A stretch of DNA of 64,000 bases from Streptomyces hyaluromycini (GTDB taxonomy: Bacteria; Actinomycetota; Actinomycetes; Streptomycetales; Streptomycetaceae), in NCBI RefSeq assembly GCF_002217755.1, contig NZ_BCFL01000030.1, forward strand, positions 181,366 through 245,365. The letters run 5' to 3'. The translations under genes and the position numbers were made by a program. The notes under the pieces are model-generated. The model saw only the letters and a program-made list of their open reading frames with translations. It had not been told where the DNA came from and made no database searches. Of the stretch, positions 1-9,031 are shown one piece after another; within the stretch, counting starts at the first letter, position 1; every line of letters begins with the position of its first letter.

Positions 1-679
1 CAAGCTGAAGGTCGGCGCCGACCTGGACGACGACATCCGGCGCTGCCGGGTCGCCCGCGCCGTCGTCGGACCGGACATCCGCATGGCCGTCGACGCCAAC
101 CAGCGCTGGAACGTCGACGAGGCGATCCGCTGGACCAAGGCCCTCGCCGAGTTCGACCCGTACTGGATCGAGGAGCCCACCAGCCCCGACGACATCCTCG
201 GCCACGCGGCGATCCGCCGGGCGGTCGCCCCGGTCAAGGTCGCCACCGGCGAACACGTCCAGAACCGGATCGTCTTCAAACAGCTGCTCCAGGCCGGTGC
301 CCTCGACATCGTCCAGATCGACGCGGCCCGGGTCGCCGGCGTCAACGAGAACCTCGCCATCCTGCTGCTTGCCGCCAAGTTCGGCGTGCCGGTCTGCCCG
401 CACGCGGGCGGCGTGGGACTGTGCGAACTCGTCCAGCACCTTTCGATGTTCGACTACCTGGCCGTCTCCGGCACCACCGAGGACCGGGTCATCGAGTACG
501 TCGATCATCTGCACGACCACTTCCTCGATCCGGTGGTGATCCGGGAAGGTCATTACGCGGCACCCACCGCACCGGGCTTCTCGGCCGCCATGCGACCGGA
601 GTCCGTCGCGGAGTACACCTATCCCGGCGGCACCTTCTGGGCCGCCGACCCCGCAACACAGAAGGGACAGGCGGCATGA
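1..679 (+). CDS. L-fuconate dehydratase-like enolase-superfamily protein (5' partial)
   Basis: The left edge cuts the gene; the reading frame is open from base 2 and ends in TGA at 677-679. The visible part is the C-terminal TIM-barrel half of a mandelate-racemase-type enolase. It shows the catalytic KLK pair at the edge, then metal ligands in AVDAN, WIEEP and ATGEH, and an IDAAR Asp plus a PHAGG His that would form the usual dyad. These acids would dehydrate L-fuconate to 2-keto-3-deoxy-L-fuconate. The substrate is inferred from the next four genes, which fit the non-phosphorylating L-fucose pathway described in Xanthomonas. The stop overlaps the next ATG by 4 bases, so the genes are probably co-translated. 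A related sugar-acid dehydratase is the main alternative. Confidence 0.85.
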   Translation, partial: KLKVGADLDDDIRRCRVARAVVGPDIRMAVDANQRWNVDEAIRWTKALAEFDPYWIEEPTSPDDILGHAAIRRAVAPVKVATGEHVQNRIVFKQLLQAGALDIVQIDAARVAGVNENLAILLLAAKFGVPVCPHAGGVGLCELVQHLSMFDYLAVSGTTEDRVIEYVDHLHDHFLDPVVIREGHYAAPTAPGFSAAMRPESVAEYTYPGGTFWAADPATQKGQAA

Positions 680-1431
680 CCGACTTCGAGGGTCTGAGGG
701 CCCTGGTCACCGGCGGCGCCTCCGGGATCGGGCGGGCCACCGCCGAGCTGCTCGCCGGGCGCGGCGCCCAGGTCGCCGTCCTCGACCTCGACCCGTCCTC
801 CGTCGAGAAGCCGCTGCTCGGCTTCCGGGCCGACGTCACCGACGACACCTCGGTCCGGACGGCCGTGGAGAGCGCGATGGAAGCTCTTGGTGGCCTCGAC
901 ATCCTTGTCAACAACGCCGGCATCGGCGCCCAGGGCACGGTCGAGGACAACGACGACGACGAATGGCGCCGCGTCTTCGACGTCAACGTCCTCGGCATGG
1001 TCCGCGCCGCCCGCGCCGCCCTGCCGCACCTGCGCCGCTCGGAGCACGCCGCGATCGTCAACACCTGCTCCATCGCGGCCACCGCGGGCCTGCCGCAGCG
1101 TGCCCTGTACAGCGCCACCAAGGGCGCCGTCTACTCGCTCACCCTGGCCATGGCCGCCGACCACGTCCGCGAGGGCGTCCGCGTGAACTGCGTCAACCCC
1201 GGTACGGCGGACACCCCGTGGATCGGCCGGCTCCTCGACCGGGCGTCCGACCCGGCTGCCGAACGCGCCGCCCTGGAGGCCCGCCAGCCGTCCGGGCGCC
1301 TGGTCTCCGCCGCCGAGGTCGCCGGTGCCATCGCCTACCTGGCGAGCCCGCTGTCCGGCGCGACCACCGGCACCTCCCTCGCCGTCGACGGCGGCATGCA
1401 GGGCCTCAGGCTGCGGCCGGTGGGCCGGTGA
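676..1431 (+). CDS. SDR-family oxidoreductase, likely 2-keto-3-deoxy-L-fuconate dehydrogenase
   Basis: A 251-residue classical short-chain dehydrogenase. Near the N-terminus is the NAD-binding TGGASGIGRA motif, followed by the acidic end of beta-2 (VLDLD, which suggests NAD rather than NADP), NNAG around residue 80, and the catalytic Ser and Tyr-x3-Lys (YSATK). The C-terminal DGG segment is normal for the family. In known L-fucose oxidation an SDR oxidises 2-keto-3-deoxy-L-fuconate. This role is inferred from position: the start codon ATG overlaps the stop of the fuconate dehydratase gene, and the stop overlaps the GTG of the aldo/keto reductase. An L-fucose dehydrogenase of SDR type is the alternative. 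Confidence 0.82.
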   Translation: MTDFEGLRALVTGGASGIGRATAELLAGRGAQVAVLDLDPSSVEKPLLGFRADVTDDTSVRTAVESAMEALGGLDILVNNAGIGAQGTVEDNDDDEWRRVFDVNVLGMVRAARAALPHLRRSEHAAIVNTCSIAATAGLPQRALYSATKGAVYSLTLAMAADHVREGVRVNCVNPGTADTPWIGRLLDRASDPAAERAALEARQPSGRLVSAAEVAGAIAYLASPLSGATTGTSLAVDGGMQGLRLRPVGR

Positions 1432-2414
1432 ACGCCCTCGGCCGCAGCGGCGTCCGGGTCAGCCCCCTGGGCCTCGGCGCCGCCGTGATCGGCAACCTCT
1501 ACACCGAACTCCCCGACCAGCAGGCGCACGACACGGTCACCGCCGCCTGGCAGCAGGGCATCCGCTACTTCGACACCGCCCCGCACTACGGCCTGGGGCT
1601 GTCCGAGCGGCGGCTGGGCGAGGCCCTGCGCCAGTACGACCGGGATGCGTACACCCTCTCCACCAAGGTCGGCCGCCGGCTGGAGCCGGGGCCCGGCGAC
1701 GGCGACGACCTCGCCCACGGCTTCGCCGTGCCCGACACCCTCCGCCGGGTCTGGGACTTCACCGACGACGGCATCCGCCGCACCCTGGAGGCCAGCCTGG
1801 AGCGGCTCGGCCTCGACCGGGTCGACGTCGTCTACCTGCACGACCCCGACGACCACGCCGAAGAGGCCTTCCGCGAGGGCTACCCGGCCCTGGAGAAGCT
1901 CCGCGCCGAGGGGGTCGTGGGCGCGATCGGCGCCGGCATGAACCAGACGGCCATGCTCACCCGGTTCGTGCGCGACACCGACGTCGACGTGGTGCTGTGC
2001 GCGGGCCGCTACACCCTCCTCGACCAGAGCGCCCTCGCCGACCTCCTCCCCGCGGCCGAGGAGCGCGGCACCTCGGTGGTGATCGGCGGCGCCTTCAACT
2101 CCGGCCTGTTGGCCGATCCGAAGCCCGACGCCACCTACAACTACGCCCAGGTGTCCGACGAGCTGCTGTCCCGTGCCCTGCGTCTCAAGGCGCTCGCGGA
2201 ACAGCACGGCACCACCCTGCGCGCCGCCGCCCTCGCCTTCTGCGCGGCCCACCCGGCCGTGGCCAGCGTCCTGGTCGGTGCCCGCTCCGCGGCCGAGATC
2301 GCGGACGGGGCACGACAGTTCGCCACCCACGTCCCCGCCGCCTTCTGGCAGGAGCTGCACGCCACCGGCCTGCTGCCCGCCGACACCCCCGTACCCGGGG
2401 CGGACCCGTCATGA
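1428..2414 (+). CDS. aldo/keto reductase, likely L-fucose (D-threo-aldose) dehydrogenase
   Basis: A 328-residue (alpha/beta)8 aldo/keto reductase. The catalytic tetrad is visible: Asp in YFDTAPHYG, the Tyr of the same segment, Lys in STKVGR and His in VYLHDPDD. The C-terminal cofactor segment ends in VLVGARSAAEI. The GTG start at 1428 is chosen because it gives the GRSGVRVSPLGLG N-terminus typical of the family and overlaps the preceding TGA. AKRs of this type oxidise L-fucose to L-fucono-1,5-lactone with NAD(P). That fits the downstream lactonase, but the substrate is inferred from the operon. Confidence 0.83.
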   Translation: MNALGRSGVRVSPLGLGAAVIGNLYTELPDQQAHDTVTAAWQQGIRYFDTAPHYGLGLSERRLGEALRQYDRDAYTLSTKVGRRLEPGPGDGDDLAHGFAVPDTLRRVWDFTDDGIRRTLEASLERLGLDRVDVVYLHDPDDHAEEAFREGYPALEKLRAEGVVGAIGAGMNQTAMLTRFVRDTDVDVVLCAGRYTLLDQSALADLLPAAEERGTSVVIGGAFNSGLLADPKPDATYNYAQVSDELLSRALRLKALAEQHGTTLRAAALAFCAAHPAVASVLVGARSAAEIADGARQFATHVPAAFWQELHATGLLPADTPVPGADPS

Positions 2415-2725
2415 GAGTGGCCCTGCACACCAAGGTCCACGCGGACCGCGTCGCCGCGTACGAGGCCGCCCACCGCGAGGTCCCCACCGAACTCACCGAC
2501 GCCATCCGGGCCGCCGGCGCCACCTCCTGGACCATCTGGCGCAGCGGCACCGACCTCTTCCACGTCCTGGACTGCGCCGACTACGGCCGCCTCCTCGCCG
2601 AGCTGGCGAAGCTCCCGGTCAACGTGGCCTGGCAGGCCCGGATGGCCGAGCTTCTCGACGTCGTCCACGACTACTCCGAGGCAGGCTCGGAGGCCGGCCT
2701 GCCCGTCGTATGGGAGCTGCCATGA
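2411..2725 (+). CDS. L-rhamnose/L-fucose mutarotase-like protein (DUF718 fold)
   Basis: A 104-residue alpha/beta ferredoxin-like protein of the RhaM/DUF718 family. The N-terminal VALHTKVHADRVAAYEAAH and the central YSIF-like segment (here WTIWRSGTDLFHVL) are typical. The family interconverts the anomers of 6-deoxy sugars. In this operon it would supply the anomer oxidised by the aldo/keto reductase. ATG overlaps the upstream TGA, and its own TGA overlaps the next ATG. A paralogue lies at 30277-30609 beside the second sugar locus. Confidence 0.8.
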   Translation: MRVALHTKVHADRVAAYEAAHREVPTELTDAIRAAGATSWTIWRSGTDLFHVLDCADYGRLLAELAKLPVNVAWQARMAELLDVVHDYSEAGSEAGLPVVWELP

Positions 2726-3552
2726 CGATCGACGCCCACCACCACGTCTGGGACCTCTCGGTACGCGACCAGGACTGGATCACCGGACCCGAGCTCCAGC
2801 CGCTCCGAAGGAACTTCACCGTCGAGGACCTCGAACCCGAGGCGGCGGCGGCCGGGGTCACCCGCACGGTCCTCGTCCAGACGATCACCGTCCCCGAGGA
2901 GACCCCCGAGTTCCTCGCCCTCGCCGACACCCACGACCTGGTCGCCGGGGTCGTCGGCTGGACCGATCTCACCCGCCCCGACATCGCCGAAGAACTCGCC
3001 CGCCTGAGCGAACTCCCCGGCGGCGCCTACCTGAAGGGCATCCGCCACCAGGTCCAGGGCGAACCCGACCCGGAATGGCTGCTGCGCCCGGACGTCGGCC
3101 GGGGGCTGACCGCGCTCGCCGACGCCGGCCTGGTCTACGACCTCATCGTCCAGCCCCACCAGCTCCCGGCCGCCGTCAAGGCCGCCGAGACCCACCCGCG
3201 ACTCACCTTCGTCCTGGACCACCTGGGCAAGCCCCCCATCGCCGCCGGCACCCGCGAACCCTGGGCCTCCGCCGTCCGCGCCCTCGCCGCCCTGCCCAAC
3301 ACCGTGTGCAAGCTCTCCGGCATGGTCACGGAGGCCGACCCCGCCTCCTGGACCGTCGACGACCTGCGCCCGTACGCCGACACGGTCCTGGACGCCTTCG
3401 GCCCGGACCGCCTGATGTTCGGCTCGGACTGGCCGGTGTGCGTCCTGGCCGGGACGTACGGCGAAGTCTTCGACGCGGCGACCCGGTTGATCGCTCCGGC
3501 CGACCGCACCGCCGTCTTCGAGACCACCGCCGCCCGCGTCTACCGCCTCTGA
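2722..3552 (+). CDS. L-fuconolactonase-like amidohydrolase (amidohydrolase_2)
   Basis: A 276-residue TIM-barrel hydrolase of the amidohydrolase_2/COG3618 group. It shows the N-terminal HHHVWD motif, a mid-protein LDHLGKP and a C-terminal FGSDWPV carrying the conserved Asp. Members hydrolyse sugar lactones such as L-fucono-1,5-lactone. As the last gene of the five-gene run it would join the AKR product (lactone) to the dehydratase substrate (fuconate), so the operon would contain every step from L-fucose to the diketo acid. The next gene is convergent, and its stop codon region overlaps this 3' end by 13 bases. Confidence 0.85.
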   Translation: MTIDAHHHVWDLSVRDQDWITGPELQPLRRNFTVEDLEPEAAAAGVTRTVLVQTITVPEETPEFLALADTHDLVAGVVGWTDLTRPDIAEELARLSELPGGAYLKGIRHQVQGEPDPEWLLRPDVGRGLTALADAGLVYDLIVQPHQLPAAVKAAETHPRLTFVLDHLGKPPIAAGTREPWASAVRALAALPNTVCKLSGMVTEADPASWTVDDLRPYADTVLDAFGPDRLMFGSDWPVCVLAGTYGEVFDAATRLIAPADRTAVFETTAARVYRL

Positions 3553-4961
3553 GCGGCCGCCGCCAGCCGCGTCGGCGGCAGGAACTCCCGCACGTACGTC
3601 CGCTCCCAGCACGCGCCCGTCTCCCGAAGCTCCCGCCAGCTGGTGTAGCGGTAGCGGAAGAGGCGGGCGCGGACGAAGCGCGGGGGCTCGTCGGGCGGGA
3701 AGGGTGAGCGGCGCAGCAGCCGCAGCGTGTCGCGGTCGTTCTCCAGGAGGCGTTCCACCAGGCCGCCGAACCAGTCCCCGGCGTACGCGGGGGAGAGGGC
3801 GGCGAACCACATCAGCCAGTCCAGGCGCAGGTGGTAGGGCGCGAACTGGCGGGGCCAGTAACGAGGATCGCCCGGCTTGCCCTTGAACTCGTACTCCCGC
3901 CAGTCCGAGTCCTCGCGCGGTGTGCCGTCCAGCGTGCCCTCGACCACCACCTCGTAGCGGACCCGGCTGACGGTGCCGAAGGCGCCGTAGGTGTTGACCA
4001 GGTGGAGCGGGTCGAAGGAGCGGTTCATGACCTGCCGGCGGGAGACCATGTTCAGCACCGGGTGGTAGCTCAGGTAGAGGAGCAGCGCGGCCACGGCGAG
4101 GACGACCACCTCGTACCAGAGCGGGGTGGGTGGTGCCGCACGACGGTTCGTGGGGAGGCGGAGCGCCGACAGGGCCAGCACGATGGCGATCCAGTTCAGC
4201 CAGGAGAAGTTGCCGGAGACCACCAGCCAGAGCTGGGTGAGGATCATCAGGGACGCGGCCGCCGTCGCGATCGGCTGCGGGGTGAACAGCAGGACGGGGA
4301 CCAGCAGCTGGGTGACGTGGTTCGCGGCCACCTCCGCCTTGTGCACCGGCCCCGGCAGGTGGTGGAAGAACCAGCTCAGCGGGCCCGGCATCGGCTGGGT
4401 CTCGTGGTGGTAGTGGAGGCAGGTCAGCTTGCGCCAGCAGGCGTCCCCGCGCATCTTGATCAGGCCCGCCCCGAACTCCACCCGGAACAGGATCCAGCGC
4501 AGCAGGAAGAGCACGACGACCGGCGGGGCCACCTCGTCGTTGCCCAGGAAGACGGCGAGGAAGCCGGTCTCCAGGAGCAGCGACTCCCAGCCGAACGCGT
4601 ACCACGTCTGGCCGACGTTGACGATCGAGAGGTACAGGGCCCAGGGGATCAGCCACAGCACCATCCCGGCCCACAGCGGGAGTTCGCAGTCCGCTCCCGC
4701 CAGCAGTGCCGCCGACACCGCGCAGCCCGCCCAGGCGCAGCCCGCGAAGAAGCGGTCCGAGTAGTGCAGATAGAAGAGGCTCGGCGCCCGCCGGAAGGGG
4801 ACCCGGGCGACGAACCTCGGGATCGGCAGCATCCCGCGCTCGCCCAGCAGGGCCCGGAACTGCCGCGCCGCCACCAGGAACGCGACGAGGTACACGCCGG
4901 CCAGAGCCCGCTGGAAGACCAGCCGGCTCAACCAGTACCCGGGTGCGGTGAACCAGTCCAC
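3540..4961 (-). CDS. lipase maturation factor (LMF1)-like membrane protein
   Basis: A polytopic membrane protein of 473 residues. The N-terminal half contains several hydrophobic helices, including a QTWYAFGWESLLLE loop and a CHYHHETQPMPGPLSW-type segment that are characteristic of the lipase maturation factor family. The C-terminal third is a soluble Trp/Arg-rich domain ending in the usual RYRYTSW and REFLPP patch. The GTG at 4961 is preferred over upstream in-frame starts because AGGAG lies about 9 bases before it and the upstream residues are not conserved-looking. In animals the family assists lipase folding in the ER; the bacterial role is unknown. Confidence 0.85.
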   Translation of the reverse strand: MDWFTAPGYWLSRLVFQRALAGVYLVAFLVAARQFRALLGERGMLPIPRFVARVPFRRAPSLFYLHYSDRFFAGCAWAGCAVSAALLAGADCELPLWAGMVLWLIPWALYLSIVNVGQTWYAFGWESLLLETGFLAVFLGNDEVAPPVVVLFLLRWILFRVEFGAGLIKMRGDACWRKLTCLHYHHETQPMPGPLSWFFHHLPGPVHKAEVAANHVTQLLVPVLLFTPQPIATAAASLMILTQLWLVVSGNFSWLNWIAIVLALSALRLPTNRRAAPPTPLWYEVVVLAVAALLLYLSYHPVLNMVSRRQVMNRSFDPLHLVNTYGAFGTVSRVRYEVVVEGTLDGTPREDSDWREYEFKGKPGDPRYWPRQFAPYHLRLDWLMWFAALSPAYAGDWFGGLVERLLENDRDTLRLLRRSPFPPDEPPRFVRARLFRYRYTSWRELRETGACWERTYVREFLPPTRLAAAAQRR

Positions 4962-5118
4962 GGCCGTGCGCTCCTGACTCTCTCCATTGTGCGGCCCCCG
5001 GATCGGCGGGGTCCTGTCACCCTGTGTACCGCGCCTGCCCGCTTGCGTAACCCGAGCGAGTGAAGCAGACAATAGGGGAGAAATTGCCCGATATGGGTTC
5101 CCCTGGCATGGTGGCCCC

Positions 5119-7224
5119 ATGGCTGATCGGGGAGCGCGCGCTCCGTCACTCCCGGACGACTGGCCCGCCCACCCGGACCACCCGATCCTCGCGCTCAACC
5201 ACATGGGCACCTTCGACTGGGACCTCGACGCCGGCCTCTTCCACATGGACGCCCAGGCGCACGAGGTGTTCGACCTGACCCCCGAGGAGTACGACGGCCG
5301 CCCCGAGACCCTCGCCGCCCGGGTACCCCCGGCGGAGTCCAGCAGGCTGGACGCGGTGGTGTCCCGGGCCATCAAGGACGGCAGCGAGAACTACGGAACG
5401 TACTTCCGCATCCGGCGCCGCGACGGCACCGCGCGCTGGACCCACACCCAGGGCTACATCCGGCGCGACGAGACGGGCCGCCCGCGCCGGGTCGTCGGGA
5501 TCGTCCGGGACGCCACCCAGGAGCTGGAGGACAGCGAGGTCCGCAACCTGCGGGACGCCCAGGGGCAGGCGCTGCGCCGGCAGACCGGCGTCGTCCAGGC
5601 GGTCACCGCGGCGCTCGCGCACGCCAGCAGCGTCCAGGAGGTCATCGACGTCCTCAAGGACACCCACGGCATCCCCAACCTGGGCGCCACCAGTCTGGTG
5701 ATGGGCCTGGTCGAGGCCGGCCGGATCCGGCTGGTCGCCGAGGGGCCGGCCGGGAGCTTCGTGCCCGGCACCCGGATCACCCGGATAGAGGAGCCCTACC
5801 CGATGGGCGAGGTGGTGCGCACCCTCAGCCCGCGTTTCATCGAGTCGCCGGAGGAGTTCGCCGACGGCTACCCGATACTGTGGCCGCACATCACCGACCT
5901 GCACATCACCTCGGCCGCCTACCTGCCCCTGATCGCCCAGGCCCGCCCGATCGGCGCCATGGGCCTGCTCTACAACGACCGGCTCGGCTTCTCCAGCGAG
6001 GAACGCGCCGTCCTGGTCGCCCTCGGCAGCAGCATCGCGCAGAGCCTGCAGCGCGCCATGCTCTTCGAGCAGGAGAAGGACCTCGCGCAGGGCCTCCAGC
6101 AGGCGATGCTGCCGCGCACCATCCCCAGCGTGCGCGGAGCCGACGTCGCCGTCCGCTACCGCTCGGCGAGCGCCGGCGGCTCCCTGGGCCGGGACATCGG
6201 CGGCGACTGGTACGACCTGATCCCGCTGCCCGGCGGCCGGGTCGGCGCGGTCATCGGCGACGTCCAGGGGCACGACACGCACGCGGCGGCCGTCATGGGC
6301 CAGCTGCGCATCGTGCTGCGCGCCTACGCCGCCGAGGGCCACGCCCCGGCCACCGTGATGGCCCGTGCCTCCGTCTTCCTCGACGAGCTCGACACCGACC
6401 GCTTCGCCACCTGCCTGTACGCCGAGGCCGACCTGGCCACCGGTGTCGTCCAGGTGGTGCGCGCCGGGCACATCGACCCGCTGGTCCGCGCCGCCGACGG
6501 CGGCTGCCGCCGGGTCCCCGTCGAGGGCGGGCTGCCGCTCGGCCTGTCCGCCGAGTTCCAGAGCCTGGAATACCCGGTGTCCACCGTGGAGCTCGATCCC
6601 GGCGAGACGCTGCTGCTGTGCACCGACGGGCTCGTCGAGCAGCCCGGCAAGGACCTCGGGGACGGGATACAGGTCCTGATCGAGCAGGTCACGGAGGGAC
6701 CCGAGGACGTGCGCGCGCTCGCCGACGTGCTGATCGAGATCGCCGAGGTGCGGGGCGGTGACGACGACGTCGCCCTGCTCCTGCTGCGCCGCCGCGGCTC
6801 CGACACCGCACAGGCCGTCGGCCGTCTCCAGCAGCACGTGGCCTCCGGCGACCCCGAGGCGCTCGCCCTGGCCCGGCACATGGTCCGCGCCGCCGTCCGC
6901 GCCTGGGGCGCCGGGGACCGCGCCGACGAGATCGAGCTGGTCGCCGACGAACTGATCACCAACGCGCTGATGCACACCGAGGGCTCCGCGATCGTCACCC
7001 TCAGGGTCCTCAGCGGCAGCGACCGCCGGCTCCGCGTCGAGGTCGAGGACTCCTCCAGCGCCCTGCCGCGCCGCCGCGAGGCGGGCGAGGACGGGGTGTC
7101 CGGGCGGGGGCTGCTGCTCGTCGACGAGATCGCCGACGTGTGGGGCGTGGAGGCGCGCGGCGGCGGCAAGGCGGTCTGGTGCGAGTTCCGGATGCCGGAG
7201 AAGGACGACGGCAGCGCCCCGTAG
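5119..7224 (+). CDS. PAS-GAF-PP2C (SpoIIE-type) phosphatase with C-terminal HATPase domain
   Basis: A 701-residue cytoplasmic signalling protein. The PAS-like domain is at about residues 20-130 (GTFDWDLD, then RWTHTQGYIRR). A GAF-like region covers about 165-320. The PP2C phosphatase covers about 350-560, with metal-binding GGDWYD and GDVQGHD. A GHKL ATPase lies at about 590-695, with the N-box ADELITNALMHT and a late GRGLLLVDEIADVWGV. Such fusions combine an anti-sigma kinase with the matching anti-anti-sigma phosphatase in Streptomyces stress signalling. The partner sigma factor is not evident here. The ATG at 5119 starts just before the PAS domain; the frame is open further upstream, but without recognisable sequence. 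Confidence 0.88.
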   Translation: MADRGARAPSLPDDWPAHPDHPILALNHMGTFDWDLDAGLFHMDAQAHEVFDLTPEEYDGRPETLAARVPPAESSRLDAVVSRAIKDGSENYGTYFRIRRRDGTARWTHTQGYIRRDETGRPRRVVGIVRDATQELEDSEVRNLRDAQGQALRRQTGVVQAVTAALAHASSVQEVIDVLKDTHGIPNLGATSLVMGLVEAGRIRLVAEGPAGSFVPGTRITRIEEPYPMGEVVRTLSPRFIESPEEFADGYPILWPHITDLHITSAAYLPLIAQARPIGAMGLLYNDRLGFSSEERAVLVALGSSIAQSLQRAMLFEQEKDLAQGLQQAMLPRTIPSVRGADVAVRYRSASAGGSLGRDIGGDWYDLIPLPGGRVGAVIGDVQGHDTHAAAVMGQLRIVLRAYAAEGHAPATVMARASVFLDELDTDRFATCLYAEADLATGVVQVVRAGHIDPLVRAADGGCRRVPVEGGLPLGLSAEFQSLEYPVSTVELDPGETLLLCTDGLVEQPGKDLGDGIQVLIEQVTEGPEDVRALADVLIEIAEVRGGDDDVALLLLRRRGSDTAQAVGRLQQHVASGDPEALALARHMVRAAVRAWGAGDRADEIELVADELITNALMHTEGSAIVTLRVLSGSDRRLRVEVEDSSSALPRRREAGEDGVSGRGLLLVDEIADVWGVEARGGGKAVWCEFRMPEKDDGSAP

Positions 7225-7292
7225 GGGCGCGGGGCCGAGACATGTGCGGCTCCGCCGCGTGGGCGCGACCAGCCCCCACGGCGCCGCAGCCG
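7223..7292. repeat. intergenic repeat family, copy 1 (B module)
   Basis: The copy starts at the stop codon of the phosphatase gene. It reads GGGGCGCGGGGCC, then TGCGGCTCCGCCGCGTGGGC and GCGACCAGCCCCCAC. The same words recur at seven other places in the window. TGCGGCTCCGCCGC can fold as a short hairpin. Its function is unknown; the position just after a stop suggests a 3' transcript-end role. Confidence 0.7.
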
Positions 7293-7354
7293 TAGGACGA
7301 CCCGATGCGGCACTTCCGGCGGAGCGCAGGCGCAGCGGGTGGCACCCTGGACGC

Positions 7355-8218
7355 ATGCCCGAACTGCCCGAGGTCGAAGCGCTCAGGGACTTCCTGACCG
7401 AGAACCTGGTCGGCCGCCAGGTCGTGCGCGTGCTGCCGGTCGCCATCAGCGTCCTGAAGACGTACGACCCGCCGGTCGGCGCCTTCGAGGGCAGCGAGGT
7501 CGTCGCCGTGCACCGGCACGGCAAGTTCCTGGACATCGAGGGTGACCGCGGGCTGCGGTTCGTCACCCACCTGGCCCGCGCGGGCTGGCTGCAGTGGAAG
7601 GACCGGCTGCCGGACGGGCTGCCCCGCCCCGGGAAAGGCCCCCTGGCCCTGCGGGCGGCCCTGGAGACCGGTGCGGGCTTCGACCTCACCGAGGCCGGCA
7701 CCCAGAAGAAGCTGGCCGTGTACATCGTGCGCGACCCGCAGGACGTCCCCGGTATCGCCCGGCTCGGCCCCGACCCGCTGGCCGCGGACTTCGACGAGGA
7801 GCGCCTGGCGGCCCTGCTGGGGGACGAGCGACGGCAGCTGAAGGGCGCCCTGCGCGACCAGAGCCTGATCGCCGGGGTGGGCAACGCCTACAGCGACGAG
7901 ATCCTGCACGCGGCGAAGATGTCCCCGTTCAAGCTGGCCGCGTCCCTGACCCCCGAGGAGACGCACCGGCTGTACGAGGCGCTGCGCACCACCCTCACCG
8001 AGGCGGTGGAGCGCTCCCACGGCCTGGCGGCAGGGCGGCTCAAGTCGGAGAAGAAGAGCGGGCTGCGCGTCCACGGCCGGACCGGCGAGCCCTGCCCGGT
8101 CTGCGGCGACACCATCCGCGAGGTCTCCTTCAGCGACTCCTCGCTGCAGTACTGCCCGGCCTGCCAGACCGGCGGCAAGCCGCTCGCGGACCGCCGGATG
8201 TCGCGGCTGCTCAGGTAG
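7355..8218 (+). CDS. Fpg/Nei-family DNA glycosylase
   Basis: A 287-residue bifunctional base-excision repair enzyme. The N-terminus MPELPEVEAL carries the catalytic Pro2 and Glu3, and RHGKFLDIE holds the beta-domain Lys. The helix-two-turn-helix is around DQSLIAGVGNAYSDEIL. A C4 zinc finger follows near residue 246 (CPVC, then YCPAC). It removes oxidised or fragmented bases and cleaves the abasic strand. Actinobacteria carry several Fpg/Nei paralogues. The sequence fits the Nei2/Fpg-like branch, and the exact damage specificity cannot be read here. It converges on the anti-sigma gene with only 7 bases between stops. Confidence 0.88.
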   Translation: MPELPEVEALRDFLTENLVGRQVVRVLPVAISVLKTYDPPVGAFEGSEVVAVHRHGKFLDIEGDRGLRFVTHLARAGWLQWKDRLPDGLPRPGKGPLALRAALETGAGFDLTEAGTQKKLAVYIVRDPQDVPGIARLGPDPLAADFDEERLAALLGDERRQLKGALRDQSLIAGVGNAYSDEILHAAKMSPFKLAASLTPEETHRLYEALRTTLTEAVERSHGLAAGRLKSEKKSGLRVHGRTGEPCPVCGDTIREVSFSDSSLQYCPACQTGGKPLADRRMSRLLR

Positions 8219-8225
8219 CCGGCGC

Positions 8226-8882
8226 TCACTTGGGGTCCAGCGTCACCAGGCGCTGCCCGTCCGCGTCGCGCACCTCGTAGCGGTCGATCTCGTCCGGGTG
8301 CATCGAGGAGCCGCCCGTCATGGTGCTCACCCGGTCGTCGTGGTCCCGCTCCGCCCAGGTGGTCACGACCTGCTCGGAGCCGTCGTCGCCGACGGCGACC
8401 AGACGGCAGGAGCGCGGCCCGTCCGGGTCCTTCACCTCCAGCTCGATCGTGCTGCCCGAGTCGGTGTCCTGCGACTTCACCTGCGCCCAGATGCCGGACT
8501 GCGCGTCGGTGGCCGCGGTGACCTGCACGGCCGGGGCGGTGTCGTGGCCGGCATAGGTCGCGATGCCGGGGCCGGCGACCGCGAACACCACCGAGGCGGC
8601 GAGGCCGTACAGCAGCTTGCGGCGCTTGGCCCGGTGCCGGGTCGCGACCTCGGCGAGCAGCCGGTCGAGGAGCCGGGGGCCGGGCTGTGCCATGGGGTGC
8701 ACGAAGCGCGGCGTGGCCCTGCGGTACAGCATCAACTGCCGTGCCGCGGGGCCGAACTCGGTCACGTGTGCCGAGCAGCTGGGGCACTCCATGAGATGGT
8801 CCTCGAAGCGGAAGGCCTCCGCCTCGTCCAGCACGCCGAGCGCGTACGCGCCGACGTCGCGATGCCTTTCCAGGGACCTCAT
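8226..8882 (-). CDS. membrane-anchored zinc-binding anti-sigma factor (zf-HC2)
   Basis: A 218-residue protein. The N-terminal anti-sigma domain shows His29-x3-Cys33-x2-Cys36 (HLMECPSC). One transmembrane helix follows at about residues 88-108, and then an extracytoplasmic anti-sigma-K-like domain of about 100 residues. It would bind and inhibit the ECF sigma factor encoded upstream on the same strand (9692-10240). The ATG at 8882 is chosen because the zinc domain starts right after it. An unrelated gene lies between regulator and sigma factor, which is less usual than direct overlap. Confidence 0.85.
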   Translation of the reverse strand: MRSLERHRDVGAYALGVLDEAEAFRFEDHLMECPSCSAHVTEFGPAARQLMLYRRATPRFVHPMAQPGPRLLDRLLAEVATRHRAKRRKLLYGLAASVVFAVAGPGIATYAGHDTAPAVQVTAATDAQSGIWAQVKSQDTDSGSTIELEVKDPDGPRSCRLVAVGDDGSEQVVTTWAERDHDDRVSTMTGGSSMHPDEIDRYEVRDADGQRLVTLDPK

Positions 8883-9031
8883 GACGAATCCTCGTGCCGA
8901 AGGGTGCGGGTGGGGGTTACTCGTTGTTCCTTGCTCCCACCCGTACGCAGTCGGCAGCCGTTTCACTCAAGCCACGTACAGAATCGTAATCAACGGATTC
9001 GGAGCGGCCGGGCCCGCGGATTGGTCCTGAA

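Noticed and set aside
8906..8943. Riboswitch-like hairpin in the anti-sigma leader
   Set aside because: A stem GCGGGTGGG/CCCACCCG exists, but there is no conserved aptamer motif, and such stems are frequent in this base composition.
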